A program made the position numbers and the translations under genes. Below, piece after piece: positions 10,028 through 19,900 of a DNA stretch of 64,000 nt (position 1 is its first letter; each line of letters begins with the position of its first letter). Origin of the DNA: Arthrobacter gengyunqii (GTDB lineage Bacteria > Actinomycetota > Actinomycetes > Actinomycetales > Micrococcaceae). Below the pieces are notes generated by a model that worked only from the letters and a program-made list of their open reading frames with translations, was not told the origin of the DNA and did not search any database. The stretch is taken from positions 1,736,001 through 1,800,000 of the forward strand of contig NZ_CP095461.1 of assembly GCF_023022985.1 (NCBI RefSeq), given 5' to 3'.

Positions 10028-11107
10028 CTAGGAAACCGGAGCCAGCACCGGGTAGTCCGTGTAGCCGGCGGCGCCGTCGGTGTAGACGGTGGCCTGGTCC
10101 AGCTCGTTCAGCGGCAGGTCTTCCTGCCAGCGGCGGGCCAGGTCCGGGTTGGCCATGACCGGGCGGCCGACGACGGCGGCATCGGCCAGGTCCTCTTCGA
10201 GCAGCATGATCGCGTCATTGCGTGTGGTGACGGTGCCGAAGCCGGTGTTCATCAGCACCGGTCCGGCGAAGCGGCGGCGCAGGCCCTGGATCATCTCGTC
10301 GGCCGGGTCCTTGTGCAGGATGGACAGGTAGGCTGGCTTGAGGTCGGCGATGCCGTCCACGAGGGCGGTGTAAGTGGCGGTCACATCGGCGCGGTCGGTT
10401 TCCAGCACGCCCTGGATGTTGTGTTCCGGGGAGATGCGGATGGCGGTGTGCTCGGCGCCGATGGCCTCGGCCACCGCGCGGAAGGCTTCGATGACCATGC
10501 GTGCACGGTTCTGCGGCGATCCGCCGTAGGAGTCGGTGCGTGTATTGGAGACGGGGGAGAGGAATTCCTGCAGCAGGTACCCGTTGGCACCGTGCAGCTC
10601 CACGCCGTCGAATCCTGCCAACATGGCGTTGCGGGCGGCGGAGACGAAGTCGGCAACGACGCCGGGGAGTTCGGCTTCGGTGAGGGCGTGGGGGACGGGG
10701 TAGGGCTGCTTGCCGTCGTAGGTGTGGGCCATGCCTTCGAGGGCGATGGCGCTGGGGGCTTGGGGCTGGTGTCCGCCGTTGATGTTCTCGTGCGCGACGC
10801 GCCCGGAGTGCATCAGCTGGGCGACAATCCGGCCGCCGGCGGCGTGGACGGAGTCGGTGACGCGCTTCCAGCCGGCGACGTGCTCCTCGGTGACCAGGCC
10901 GGGCATGAGGGGGTTGCCCTGGCCGGGGAAGGAGGGGTAGATGCCGTCAGTAATGATCAGGCCCAGGGAGGCGCGCTGGCGGTAGTGCTCGACCATAATG
11001 TCGGTGGGCACGCCGTTGCGGTCGGCGCGCACGCGGGACATCGGTGCCATGACGAGGCGGTTGGGCAGTTCCATGGTGCCGACGGTCAGCGGGGTAAACA
11101 GTTTCAC
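10028..11107 (-). CDS. Old yellow enzyme family alkene reductase (NemA-like)
   Basis: A 359-residue FMN-dependent ene-reductase. The N-terminus VKLFTPLTVGTMELPNRLVM is standard, followed by MAPMSRVRA, the substrate-binding GRVAHENINGGHQPQAPSA region, and the catalytic and FMN motifs GFDGVELHGANGYLLQEFL and NTRTDSYGGSPQNRARM. It reduces activated C=C bonds (enones, maleimides, nitro compounds) with NAD(P)H. The GTG at 11107 fits the conserved N-terminus; the upstream frame extension is not conserved. A decayed copy of its last 30 or so codons, with a matching terminator hairpin, lies at 30509-30608. Confidence 0.9.
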   Translation of the reverse strand: MKLFTPLTVGTMELPNRLVMAPMSRVRADRNGVPTDIMVEHYRQRASLGLIITDGIYPSFPGQGNPLMPGLVTEEHVAGWKRVTDSVHAAGGRIVAQLMHSGRVAHENINGGHQPQAPSAIALEGMAHTYDGKQPYPVPHALTEAELPGVVADFVSAARNAMLAGFDGVELHGANGYLLQEFLSPVSNTRTDSYGGSPQNRARMVIEAFRAVAEAIGAEHTAIRISPEHNIQGVLETDRADVTATYTALVDGIADLKPAYLSILHKDPADEMIQGLRRRFAGPVLMNTGFGTVTTRNDAIMLLEEDLADAAVVGRPVMANPDLARRWQEDLPLNELDQATVYTDGAAGYTDYPVLAPVS

Positions 11108-11238
11108 TGGGAAGGGGTTCTTTCTGTCGCTCGCATCAGGGCCGGAAAATGCCCTGAGCTGTAGTTCGTATCTCCAGCGACAACGGAGGGCGGGTCCGGC
11201 GGTATTCCGCGAAGCGAGCGAAGTCACACCGGAACCAT

Positions 11239-11988
11239 CTACACCACTGCGAAAACTCCGAACACCAGCGGCACGCCCACAAAAAGTCCCAGGAAAACGA
11301 CGACGGCGGCCCGCCCCTTGGCGTTTCCTACGTTCACCGTCATCCCGGTGCCCGAACCGGATCTTTTGGGCACCAGAATGTGGGGATCATCAGGGTTGTT
11401 GTAAAGGCCGCCCACTGTCCACTGCTTGTCCTCTTCCTGCTCTTGCGCCGTCGGCATGACCCCGCTCTTCAACGCCGACCGGCGCGCCCAGCGGGACGAC
11501 AAGGTGTATGCAACGAAGACGACGGCGAGAATCAGGGCAAGCAGGATCAGTACCGGACCCATGGGAAGCGCGTCCGGGTTTCTCCAACCGGCCACCGACA
11601 GTAAGCCAACCAAGGCTGCTGTCAGGGCGGATACTCCGCCCATGGTCGCAACGGTGCCGCGGATCATCCCCTCCCGCCGCCACAGCTCCCAGGCGGTGGC
11701 ATCTTGGCTCGGGGGAACCATCAGCGGGACGGCGGCGGCGATCAGGACCAGAAAGACGCTTGTGCCGGCTCCGATGAGGAGAGGCGCGAACACTGATCCG
11801 AAGGACTTGTCAGCCCAGGCGTCCGGCGTCCCGCCCGCTCCCCAGTGGGTTGGGATGGTCTCCGGCAGCGACTCATAAATCATGGCACCGTATGCGAAGC
11901 ACGGGATGAGAATTAGGGCAGCCGCGGCATGGATCAACCAGACGCCGGCGCGGTTGCGGGGAATTTTGACATCGGTTTCGGCTTCCAC
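11239..11988 (-). CDS. DUF1648/DUF5808 membrane protein
   Basis: A 249-residue membrane protein. The first helix is near residues 17-37, followed by the DUF1648 signature ESLPETIPTHWGAGGTPDAW at about 44-63. Three further helices follow, then a cytoplasmic segment WTVGGLYNNPDDPHILVPKR (DUF5808-like) and a final helix. Related proteins accompany GntR regulators in Firmicutes and actinobacteria (YdfK/SdpI-like). Its role is unknown. No partner regulator is adjacent. Confidence 0.78.
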   Translation of the reverse strand: MEAETDVKIPRNRAGVWLIHAAAALILIPCFAYGAMIYESLPETIPTHWGAGGTPDAWADKSFGSVFAPLLIGAGTSVFLVLIAAAVPLMVPPSQDATAWELWRREGMIRGTVATMGGVSALTAALVGLLSVAGWRNPDALPMGPVLILLALILAVVFVAYTLSSRWARRSALKSGVMPTAQEQEEDKQWTVGGLYNNPDDPHILVPKRSGSGTGMTVNVGNAKGRAAVVVFLGLFVGVPLVFGVFAVV

Positions 11989-12127
11989 AGTTTCACCCTA
12001 ATCGAAATCACGAACAGAGGCCGAAATTTCCGGTACTGGTCTGAGCATAGAATGATTAGCTGTAGTGGGCATATCTTGCGTGCAATATTTAGCCTTTGGG
12101 GCGTGTAACCCGGACAGGTAGATCAGA

Positions 12128-12655
12128 ATGTTGAATGGCGCCATTATGGCTGCGGCCCTCATGTTTGTTTCTGCACTTGTCTGGTGGATGCGGAAGCATC
12201 CCAACCGCGCTAAGGAACATCCGGAACGGTTGCGGATGCCCAAGCTGACTGCGATCTTCGGTTGGATATGCGCGACGTTCGGGCTGCTGACGGGCCTCTG
12301 GGCTTATTCCTACCCCCAAAGCCCTCTCGACGCCCGGATCGCGTCTGTGGGGATGTTTGTGGGCGGATTGATCTTCGTCGTCATGTATCGCAACTTCTAT
12401 GTGGCTGCCGGCAAATATGAAGTGGCCTTTAGGAGTTTGCTGCTGGGCAGGGAACATGTTCTTCCCTACAGTGACATAGCTGATTACCGCCTGCAGACGG
12501 CGAAAGGACACTCGTATCTGACAATTAAGTCCGTCCACGGAGTGAAACTCAGGCTGAATCCGAGCTCTTTCAATGTGAGTCCGTTGATGAAAGCCATTGA
12601 CTATCATCGCGCGACAGGCCAATGGCCCGTCCGTGCCGAATCACCACGGTCCTGA
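12128..12655 (+). CDS. Small membrane protein with PH-like C-terminal domain
   Basis: A 175-residue protein with hydrophobic helices at residues 4-20, about 40-60 and 75-88. A soluble C-terminal part (VLPYSDIADYRLQTAKGHSY, then VHGVKLRLNPSSFNVSPL) looks like the bacterial PH-like fold used in membrane-associated proteins. I do not recognise a specific family. Its last 86 bp overlap, on the opposite strand, the end of the reductase gene at 12570. The start at 12128 has a weak GGACAGG upstream. Confidence 0.6.
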   Translation: MLNGAIMAAALMFVSALVWWMRKHPNRAKEHPERLRMPKLTAIFGWICATFGLLTGLWAYSYPQSPLDARIASVGMFVGGLIFVVMYRNFYVAAGKYEVAFRSLLLGREHVLPYSDIADYRLQTAKGHSYLTIKSVHGVKLRLNPSSFNVSPLMKAIDYHRATGQWPVRAESPRS

Positions 12656-13388
12656 ATGTGTTGTCGGACGGGATTTCCGCGCTGGTGACCTCTACCGTCA
12701 TGCCTGCCAGTTCCTTCAGCTGTGCGGCGGTCAACCGGGCACCAAACGCGGATCCGCCCGGCTGCAGAAAGCGGGCAGCAGCCAAAGATCCAACCGGAAC
12801 CGGGTCGTAGCCGATCCGGTCCACGACCGCCGAGACGAGCGCGACGGCGTCCGGCCGGTTCCCCGCCACCGCCAGGCCCAGCCGCTCCGGATGCCCGGCG
12901 GGACGGCGGTCCGGCTCCAGGCTGGAGTACCCGGTGTGGTTGAAGGTTTTGACGACGGCGGCGCCAGGGAACATCTCCTGCACCACCACTGATGAACTCA
13001 AACCCCCTGCCTCGAACGCAGGAATCTCCCCGTCCACCGGCGGCCAGTAGTTCATCGCATCCACCACCACCTTGCCTTCCAGCAGGGCCGGATCCACCAG
13101 GCGCAGCCGGTGCAACGGCAGCGCGAGGATCACCAGGCCAGCCTCGGCCACGGCGTCCCTGGTCCACTTTGGCTCCGCGCCAGGGGTAATGATGCCTGCC
13201 ATCAGTGCCAGGGTCTGCGGATCACCGGAGGCGGAGAGCGAAACCCGGTACCCGGCGTCGAGCAGGGAACGGGCGACGGCGGTGCCCGCTTTTCCTGCGC
13301 CCACCACCGCAATGTGCAGGTGCTCAGAGGCGGCTGCAGGGGTTTGATCCAAGGAAGTGTCCGGGGTGTCTGCCGGTGAAGAGGTCAT
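12570..13388 (-). CDS. NADP oxidoreductase, coenzyme F420-dependent family (paralogue 2)
   Basis: A 272-residue Rossmann protein. After a 24-residue polar N-terminal extension comes HIAVVGAGKAGTAVARSLL with the dinucleotide motif at 30-35, then VVDAMNYWPPVDGEIP and VVKTFNHTGYSSLEPD. It shares its fold with the gene at 1479-2195 but is longer and diverged. Remnants of the N-terminal part of a close relative occur at 32837-32965 and 24362-24430. A role as an NADPH-linked reductase is likely; the substrate is unknown. Confidence 0.78.
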   Translation of the reverse strand: MTSSPADTPDTSLDQTPAAASEHLHIAVVGAGKAGTAVARSLLDAGYRVSLSASGDPQTLALMAGIITPGAEPKWTRDAVAEAGLVILALPLHRLRLVDPALLEGKVVVDAMNYWPPVDGEIPAFEAGGLSSSVVVQEMFPGAAVVKTFNHTGYSSLEPDRRPAGHPERLGLAVAGNRPDAVALVSAVVDRIGYDPVPVGSLAAARFLQPGGSAFGARLTAAQLKELAGMTVEVTSAEIPSDNTFRTVVIRHGRAIGLSRDDSQWLSSTDSH

Positions 13389-13487
13389 GCCTGCGGCAAC
13401 ACGCGCTCCGCCGCCGTCATTCCCGAAACGGTCCGGGTCAGCTGCGGAAGGAGCCGTCAGTCGGCAAGACGCTCCGGGCGCTGCCGG

Positions 13488-13709
13488 CTAGCGGTCACCC
13501 ACCGGCTCCTTCCAACCGCCGCGGTGTGTCATCGACGGAGGCACCGGCTCCGGCGCCCGCCACACGACGATCAGCAGCGTTGCAATGGGCCCAAGCAGCA
13601 GCGAAACGAGGAACCAGATCCACCGGGAGCGGTTCTTCTGTTCGGCGAGACCGGCGTTGATCAGGGCCACCGTGAACCAGAACGTTCCTGAGCTTACGTA
13701 AGTTTCCAT
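13488..13709 (-). CDS. Small two-helix membrane protein (PLDc_N-like)
   Basis: A 73-residue protein with hydrophobic segments at about 7-20 and 30-49 (WIWFLVSLLLGPIATLLIVV), followed by a short polar tail. The layout resembles the phospholipase_D-nuclease N-terminal (PLDc_N) type of small membrane protein. The ATG at 13709 (METYVSSGTFW) is preferred over an upstream in-frame start. A fragment of a homologous gene is seen at 26464-26533. Confidence 0.55.
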   Translation of the reverse strand: METYVSSGTFWFTVALINAGLAEQKNRSRWIWFLVSLLLGPIATLLIVVWRAPEPVPPSMTHRGGWKEPVGDR

Positions 13710-13794
13710 CGTGCCACCCAACCACAACCGGCGGAGTTCTGCATGGATGTTGCGCGGCCCCTGGCCGCGTTGTCCCGTCCGCTAGATTGGTCGC

Positions 13795-14481
13795 ATGACT
13801 TCAGTGGGGGCTGTGCTCGAGATATCCGAATTATCCGTGGGGTACGGCGGTGCGCCGGTGTGCGGCCCGATCACGGCCCGGGCGGAGGCCGGCGAAATCC
13901 TGGGTGTGGTGGGATTCAACGGGGCCGGCAAATCCACCGCGGCGCGCACTATCGCCGGAAAGCAGCCGATGCTCGACGGCGAGGTGCGGGTGCACGGCCT
14001 GCCGGTCAATGAAGACGCACTTCCGTTCCGCCGCCAGGTCGCATCACTGTTCGATGAGGATGCCTTCTTTCCCTCCCTCTCGCTGCGCGAGCACCTCCAG
14101 CTGGTTGCCCGCGGACACTCCGTTCCGGACCCGGATAAAGCGGTGAACGCCGAACTGGACTTCTTTGCCCTGCAGGAGCGCGCCGACGCCGTTCCCGCCT
14201 CCGTCTCTTCCGGGCAGCGGCGCCGCCTGTTGCTGGCCTCCGCCCTGATCCGTCCTTCTTCGCTGCTGATCCTGGACGAACCCGAGCAGCGCCTTGACCC
14301 GGTCATGCGCGAACGATTGGGGGAGCGGATCACAGCCTACGCCGACGGCGGGGGCACGGTTTTGCTGGTCACTCACGACCCGGCGCTGCTCCTGGCCACT
14401 GCCGACCGGTGCCTGCTGATTGACGACGACGTCCGCGAGATTGCGCCCGACCGCGCCGCTTCCGAAATCGCGGGACGCTAA
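13795..14481 (+). CDS. ABC transporter ATP-binding protein
   Basis: A 228-residue ATPase. Walker A is GFNGAGKST at about 40-48. The signature is SSGQRRRLLLASAL rather than LSGGQ, Walker B is LLILDEPEQ near 160, and the H-loop histidine is in LLVTHDPALL. It energises transport with the membrane protein encoded two bases downstream. The start is ATG with the upstream context near 13780. The serine-rich signature is a common variant in exporters of this actinobacterial type. Confidence 0.88.
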   Translation: MTSVGAVLEISELSVGYGGAPVCGPITARAEAGEILGVVGFNGAGKSTAARTIAGKQPMLDGEVRVHGLPVNEDALPFRRQVASLFDEDAFFPSLSLREHLQLVARGHSVPDPDKAVNAELDFFALQERADAVPASVSSGQRRRLLLASALIRPSSLLILDEPEQRLDPVMRERLGERITAYADGGGTVLLVTHDPALLLATADRCLLIDDDVREIAPDRAASEIAGR

Positions 14482-14483
14482 CG

Positions 14484-16094
14484 ATGACGTCCGGAGCCGC
14501 CATCAGAACGGCACCGACAGTTTTCGATCCTGTTCGCTTCACGCGGCAGGCATCCCGCGCTTACACCAGGGGCCGTAGCCGGATCCGGGACGTCTTCGTT
14601 GATGTCTACACAGCTCTCCTGACTGCGGGAACGATCGGAGCACTCGCGGCGGGACTGGTCCTGGCGCTGCGCGAGCAGGTAGCCCTGGCCTGGTCCGCGG
14701 ACTCGGCGGGGCGCACACTGGTGGACCCGCCGTCGTTCTCCCTGCCCGACGGCGCGGCACCGACCGTGCTGCTGTTCGCCGCGTTGGCGGCGGTCATGGT
14801 GGTGGCCCGAAAACTGGGTCCCGCCGCGGTCAGCGGACCCGAAGGGTACTGGTGGCTGAGCCTGCCATTGGACCGACGGCGCATGGTGTCCGGACGGCTG
14901 ATCCGCCGCCTGGTCCTGGTCTGGGCAGGAGCGTCTGTACTGTATCTGCCGTTCGGCTTCGTCACGGATCTTGCAGCCAGCGTGCGGGGACAATTCGGAG
15001 CAGCCGCGGTGTTTGGCCTGGCTGCTGTCTGCGCGGTGCTGCTCGCGCTCCTGCGGCAGGTAGGGGCAGGACCTGCCGCACCTGGGGGACCGGCAACTGC
15101 TAAACAGACGATGCCGGTCAGGACCGCGCCCGGGCTGGCCCGGCGAATGGTCTCGGGCCCGCTGCCCGGTCTGATGCTGCTGGCGGTGCTGAGCTTTGTT
15201 CCGCGGCAGGCCGCAGCAGGCCTGTGGGGACCTGCGCTCCTTACTTTGGCTGCCGCCGTCGCGCTGTGGATGGTCGGCCGGCCCCGGTTGGGGGACATTC
15301 CGGGCCGGGATCTCATCCGCGGCGGCGCGGTGTCAGGGCATGCCGGGTCAGCGGTGTATCTCATGGACCCGAACGAGGTGGCGCGTGCGCTGTCCGCCGA
15401 TCCCGGCGTCGTCGTTTCCTCACGCGCCGGCCGCTGGTATGCGAAGGGCGGCCGGACGCCGTTTGGGGCGCTGCTGCGGGCCGATACCGCCGCCTTCCTG
15501 CGGACACCGGGTTTGTGGGTCCGCCCGGTGCTGCTGCTTTTGCTGTGTATGACTCTGCTGCTGACCGGTGGGAGGCAACCGGTTCCGGTGCAGCTGGCTC
15601 TGATCGCCGCCACGGTGTTTGCGGTGGTTCCGGCGCTGGGTGCGCTGGCGCGGCGGACCGCGATCATGCCGGGACTGGATTTGCTGCTGCCGCTGTCGCT
15701 GAGCGTGGTGCGGCTGAGCCGGACGGCTTTGCCCGCAGCTGCCCTTGCACTGTGGTCCGCGCTGTTTTGCGCCGTGCTGGTGCTGCTGGGTGCCGGCAGC
15801 CCGGAGTTGATTGCCCTGGGTGCGCTGGCAGGTGTGGGGTTTGGTGCGTCGGCCGTACGGGGAGCGTACCGGGTCCAGCCGGACTGGACGGCTCCGCCAG
15901 TGGACACCGTGTTCGGTCCGGTGCCTACGGCTCAGACCGGAGCCATGATCCGGGGTTTGGACACCACGCTGCTGGCGCTGGTTCCGCTGCTGCTGGGCCT
16001 GTTCCTGGGTTATGCCCCCGGCGTGCTCCTGCTGGCACAGGCAGGGTTCTCCGCGGTGTGCGTTCTTATGGTGATGTACTCAAATCCGAAGTAG
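14484..16094 (+). CDS. DUF6297 family membrane protein, ABC exporter permease
   Basis: A 536-residue polytopic protein with roughly 12 hydrophobic segments. Conserved stretches are GPEGYWWLSLPLDRRRMVSG near 125-144 and SRAGRWYAKGGRTPFGALLR near 310. These match the DUF6297 type of permease that pairs with a stand-alone ATPase in actinobacteria. The gene begins 2 bp after the ATPase stop, so the two form one transcript and a two-component exporter. Substrate unknown. Confidence 0.82.
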   Translation: MTSGAAIRTAPTVFDPVRFTRQASRAYTRGRSRIRDVFVDVYTALLTAGTIGALAAGLVLALREQVALAWSADSAGRTLVDPPSFSLPDGAAPTVLLFAALAAVMVVARKLGPAAVSGPEGYWWLSLPLDRRRMVSGRLIRRLVLVWAGASVLYLPFGFVTDLAASVRGQFGAAAVFGLAAVCAVLLALLRQVGAGPAAPGGPATAKQTMPVRTAPGLARRMVSGPLPGLMLLAVLSFVPRQAAAGLWGPALLTLAAAVALWMVGRPRLGDIPGRDLIRGGAVSGHAGSAVYLMDPNEVARALSADPGVVVSSRAGRWYAKGGRTPFGALLRADTAAFLRTPGLWVRPVLLLLLCMTLLLTGGRQPVPVQLALIAATVFAVVPALGALARRTAIMPGLDLLLPLSLSVVRLSRTALPAAALALWSALFCAVLVLLGAGSPELIALGALAGVGFGASAVRGAYRVQPDWTAPPVDTVFGPVPTAQTGAMIRGLDTTLLALVPLLLGLFLGYAPGVLLLAQAGFSAVCVLMVMYSNPK

Positions 16095-16116
16095 GCCCGA
16101 AAAGGGTCCAGGGCCT

Positions 16117-16305
16117 CTACGTCGCGACGGTTGTCAGGTCCGTAACTTCAGCTGTGGCGTTGTTCCGGACGGATTCCACGCCCTTCAGCGCCGATGCCTT
16201 GGACTTATAGCTTTCCGACGAAGCGATGACTTCGCCGTTTCCTGCCTTCAGGCGGAACCTGTACCCGCCGGCCTTGTCCTGATAGACCTCGAATTTTCCT
16301 GCCAT
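16117..16305 (-). CDS. YegP family protein (DUF1508)
   Basis: A 62-residue single-repeat YegP protein. MAGKFEVYQDKAGGYRFRLK and SSESYKSKASALKGVESVRN match the DUF1508 repeat, in which a beta hairpin is followed by a helix; many members have two such repeats. The ATG at 16305 has GAGG upstream on the minus strand; the longer in-frame extension covers a hairpin and is not conserved. Function unknown. It is convergent with the ABC permease, with 22 bp between stops. Confidence 0.85.
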   Translation of the reverse strand: MAGKFEVYQDKAGGYRFRLKAGNGEVIASSESYKSKASALKGVESVRNNATAEVTDLTTVAT

Positions 16306-16348
16306 GGCTGCCTCATTTGAATTCGGTTCCGGTGCTGCGTTTTTATGG

Positions 16349-16376
16349 CCATGCAGGGTGAACGATCCCTGCATGG
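16349..16376. repeat. Perfect inverted repeat upstream of yegP-like gene
   Basis: CCATGCAGGG and CCCTGCATGG flank an 8-bp loop, about 45 bp upstream of the YegP-like start. No U-tract follows on either strand, so an operator or a leader hairpin is more likely than a terminator. Confidence 0.45.
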
Positions 16377-16662
16377 CGAGGGGGCAGACGCCGGATCCAT
16401 TTGGTTTCCGGCGCCGCGGCACCCGTCACACCGGCGGGTGAGGACCGCCGATCAAGGGACCTGTGAAGATGAGAACACGGCACTTTTAGCCTATGCCTGT
16501 TGTCGGGATTCGGCGGGGGAGAACACAAACCTTTCCTGAATGGACCCGTCTGTACGGGCCAACCTGTCGGGAGGGTATTCACGCCGCTAGAGTGGGCAAC
16601 CACCTGCAGGACGAGTCGGGCCGATAACCCGCGCACAGCCCTGCGGTCGGATAGGGAGGAAC
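16377..16662. other. Intergenic stretch before the dehydrogenase relic
   Basis: Divergent spacer between the YegP-like gene (leftward) and the genes starting at 16663. It ends with AGGGAGGAAC just ahead of the ATG at 16663. I see no other gene here. Confidence 0.35.
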
Positions 16663-16902
16663 ATGCGAGCATGGTGGGTTGATCGTCCCGGCCCGCTGAC
16701 CGGTCCACAGACCGGACGGCCGCTGGTTTACGGCGAGCGCCCGGATCCGGTACCGGGTCCCGGGGATGCTGAGCTCTTTCAGGAGCGCCGTCGGCTCAGC
16801 GTCACGGCAAACACCCGGCGGGCCCTGACGGACCTCGCAGCGGACCGGGTCTCCGGAGCCGCCGTCCTCCAAGTCGCCGCTTCACCGGCCGATGCCCGCT
16901 GA
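16663..16902 (+). pseudogene. Zn-binding alcohol dehydrogenase with large internal deletion
   Basis: The 79-codon frame starts MRAWWVDRPGPLTGPQTGRP then LVYGERP, the N-terminus of a zinc-binding alcohol dehydrogenase subfamily. It ends with RRALTDLAADRVSGAAVLQV, that family's C-terminus. The roughly 260 residues between, including all zinc ligands and the Rossmann core, are absent. The ribosome site (GGGAGG) is intact. Its last 11 bases overlap the start of the phosphorylase fusion, so the remnant may still serve as a translated leader for that gene. Confidence 0.7.
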
Positions 16903-19900
16903 ACCGCGGCCGGACGCCGTGCCGCAACCACCCGTGCCGCCACCGCCCCTGCCGCTGCCCGCCGCCGTAACACCCCTGCGCTATCAGGCCGTCATCTTTG
17001 ACATGGACGGGGTGGTGACCGACACAGCTTCGGTGCACCGCGCAGTGTGGAAGGCGCTCTTCGACTCTGTGCTTGCCGATGAAAGAACCGGATCGGCCTC
17101 CGACGGTGACCCTTTTGAGGACAGTGACTACTACGCCTACGTTGATGGGCGCCCGCGCGAACAGGGGGTCCTGGGGTTCCTCCGCTCCCGGGGAGTGGAT
17201 GTTCCCCTGGGCTCGCTGGACGATGCTCCGTGGTCCTGGACCGCCTACGGCCTGGGGTCGGCCAAAAATGCGCTGTTCCTGGCAGCACTTCAGCGCGATG
17301 GTGTTCGTGCCTATCCCGGAACGGTGGGTTTGCTGGACCGGCTGCGCACGGACCTGGTCCCGGTTGCCCTGGTCACGGCCAGCCGCAATGCCCAGGCCAT
17401 TCTCGCGGCGGCGGGGCTCGAGGATAGGTTCGACGCCGTCATCGACGGTTCTGTTGCTGCGGATCTGCAGCTGGAAGGCAAGCCGGATCCCGCGACATTT
17501 CTCGAAGCCGCACGCAGGCTCGGCGTCAGCCCGTCGCAGGCGGTGGTCATTGAAGACTCCACCGCAGGCGTTGCGGCTGCGCGCAGCGGCGGTTTCGGAC
17601 TGGTGGTCGGCATCGACCGGGCCAAGCAGCGCACCCAGCTGGAAGCCGCCGGGGCTGACCTGGTGCTCCGGGACCCCGGGGAGCTGGACATCGGCCTTGT
17701 GCTTTCCCACCCCTGGCAGCTGATCTATGACGGTTTTGATCCTTGGCACGAGGGGCACCGGGAGGCGCTGACAACGCTCGGCAACGGCCGGATGGGCACC
17801 CGTGGAACGGCACCTGAAACCGGGGCAGACACCATCCACTATCCCGGAACCTACGCTGCGGGCATCTTCAACCGCGTCCCGGAGGTCATCGGCGGCGAGA
17901 CGGCGTGGAACGAGCACATGGTAAATCTGCCGAACTGGCTTCCACTTGACCTCCGCTTTGGCTCCGGGGGCTGGTGGTCCGAAGGCGGTCTGATCCTGCG
18001 GCGCGAGCACCGGACGCTGGACATGCAACGTGCCGTCCTGATCCGCCGGGTCCTTCTGGAGGACGGGAGCGGACGGCAGCTCGATGTTGTCCAGCAGCGG
18101 GTCGTGTCCATGGCATCTCCCGCACTCGCCGTACTGGAGACCACGGTGACCCCCCGCGGTTGGGACGGACCGGTGGAGTTCAGGACAGGGATTGACCACG
18201 ACATCCGCAACGCGAACGTCGCCGAGGACGCCGCCTTGGGAAACCGCCACCTCAATACCCTTGCCGTTGATCTGCAGGCAGACACGGAAAGAGTCGAAGC
18301 TGAAACCACGCAAAGCCAGATCCGCATCGCCGTTGCCGTCCGGGTCACCTTCCGCACAGACATCCCGGTGGACAGCAGCCCTCTGCCCCGAGCGTCCGGG
18401 GCAGGGGCGGACTCTTCCCGTTGGCTGCAGCACCATCGCGGGGAGCTGCGCGTCGGAAGGCCTTTGAGTGTCCTTAAAACCGCCGTCGTCGTCACCTCCC
18501 ATGACCGGGCCGTTTCCACGCCGGCCTCCGGAGCGCAGGCCGTGCTGGCACGCACCCCGGCAAACTTCACCGCCGTCCTTGCCGACCACCAGGCTGCCTG
18601 GCGCAGGCTGCTGCATTTGTTCAGCCTTGACCTGCACGCGGACGGCCAGACTCAGCTGGTCCTGAACCTGCATGTTTTCCACCTGTTGCAGGTACTCACC
18701 CCGATCACCGAGGAACTCGACGTGGGCGTGCCGGCCCGCGGACTGCACGGGGAAGGCTACCGGGGACACATTTTCTGGGATGACCTGTTTGTCCTGCCGC
18801 TGGTCACCTCGCGGCTGCCCTCCATCACGCGCTCGGTGCTGAACTACCGGTGGCGCCGTCTGAGCGCTGCCCGGGACACGGCCCGTGCGGCCGGGCTGGC
18901 CGGCGCGCTGTTCCCATGGCGCAGTGGCAGCGACGGAACCGAAGAAACGCCCCGGTGGCTGTACAACAAGTTTTCCCAGAAATGGATGCGGGACAATTCC
19001 CGGCTTCAGCGCCATGGGAGCCTGGCCGTCGCCTACAACGTCTGGCAATATTTCCAGGCCACGGAGGACCGGCAATGGCTGGTCAGCCGCGGAGCGGAGA
19101 TCATCGTGGAGGTAGCCCGGATGATCGCGTCCATGGCCGAAACGGGGGAGGACGGACGGTTCCACCTGCACGGCGTGGTGGGGCCGGACGAGTACCACGA
19201 CGGATATCCCGAGAACCCCGGCTCCGGAGTGGATGACAACGCGTACACCAACATCATGGCTGCCTGGCTGTGCGCCCTCCCGGCACGGATCCTCAAGGAG
19301 CTGCACGGTCAGGACAGCAAGTATCTGCGGAAGAAGCTGGGGATCAGCCAGGCTGAACTGGCGTTTTGGAAGCAGCTTGGCCGGCGGCTTTACGTCCCTT
19401 TCCATGACGGCATGATCAGTCAGTTCGAAGGCTACGGTCGACTCAAGGAGCTGGACTGGGACCATTACCGGCGGCGCTACGGCAACATCGAGCGGCTGGA
19501 TCTGATCCTCGCGTCCGAGGGGGACAGCACCAACGGGTACAAGCTCTCCAAACAGGCCGATGTGCTGATGCTGCTCTACGTCCTGGGTGAAGAGGACCTG
19601 GTGCGCCTCCTGCGGCGGATGGATTACGACGTCGGGCCGGGACAGATCCGGGCAATGGTGGACTATTACCTGTCCCGGACGATCCACGGTTCCACGCTCA
19701 GCCGGGTTGCCCATGCCTCCGTCCTGTCCGCCTCCGACCCGGAACGCGCGTGGGACACGTTCAGGGACGCCCTGGACGCCGACCTTGACGATACCCAGGG
19801 CGGCACAACCCGAACCGGAGTGCACCTTGGTGCAATGGCCGGAACCATCGACGTTGTGCAGCGCAGTTTCGCGGGGCTGCGGATGGAGTCCGGGGACCTG

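Noticed and set aside
16802..19825. A 1007-codon open frame on the minus strand opposite the mutase-phosphorylase gene
   Set aside because: It has no family motifs, lacks a ribosome site, and is explained by G/C third-position bias of the plus-strand gene, which keeps one antisense frame open.
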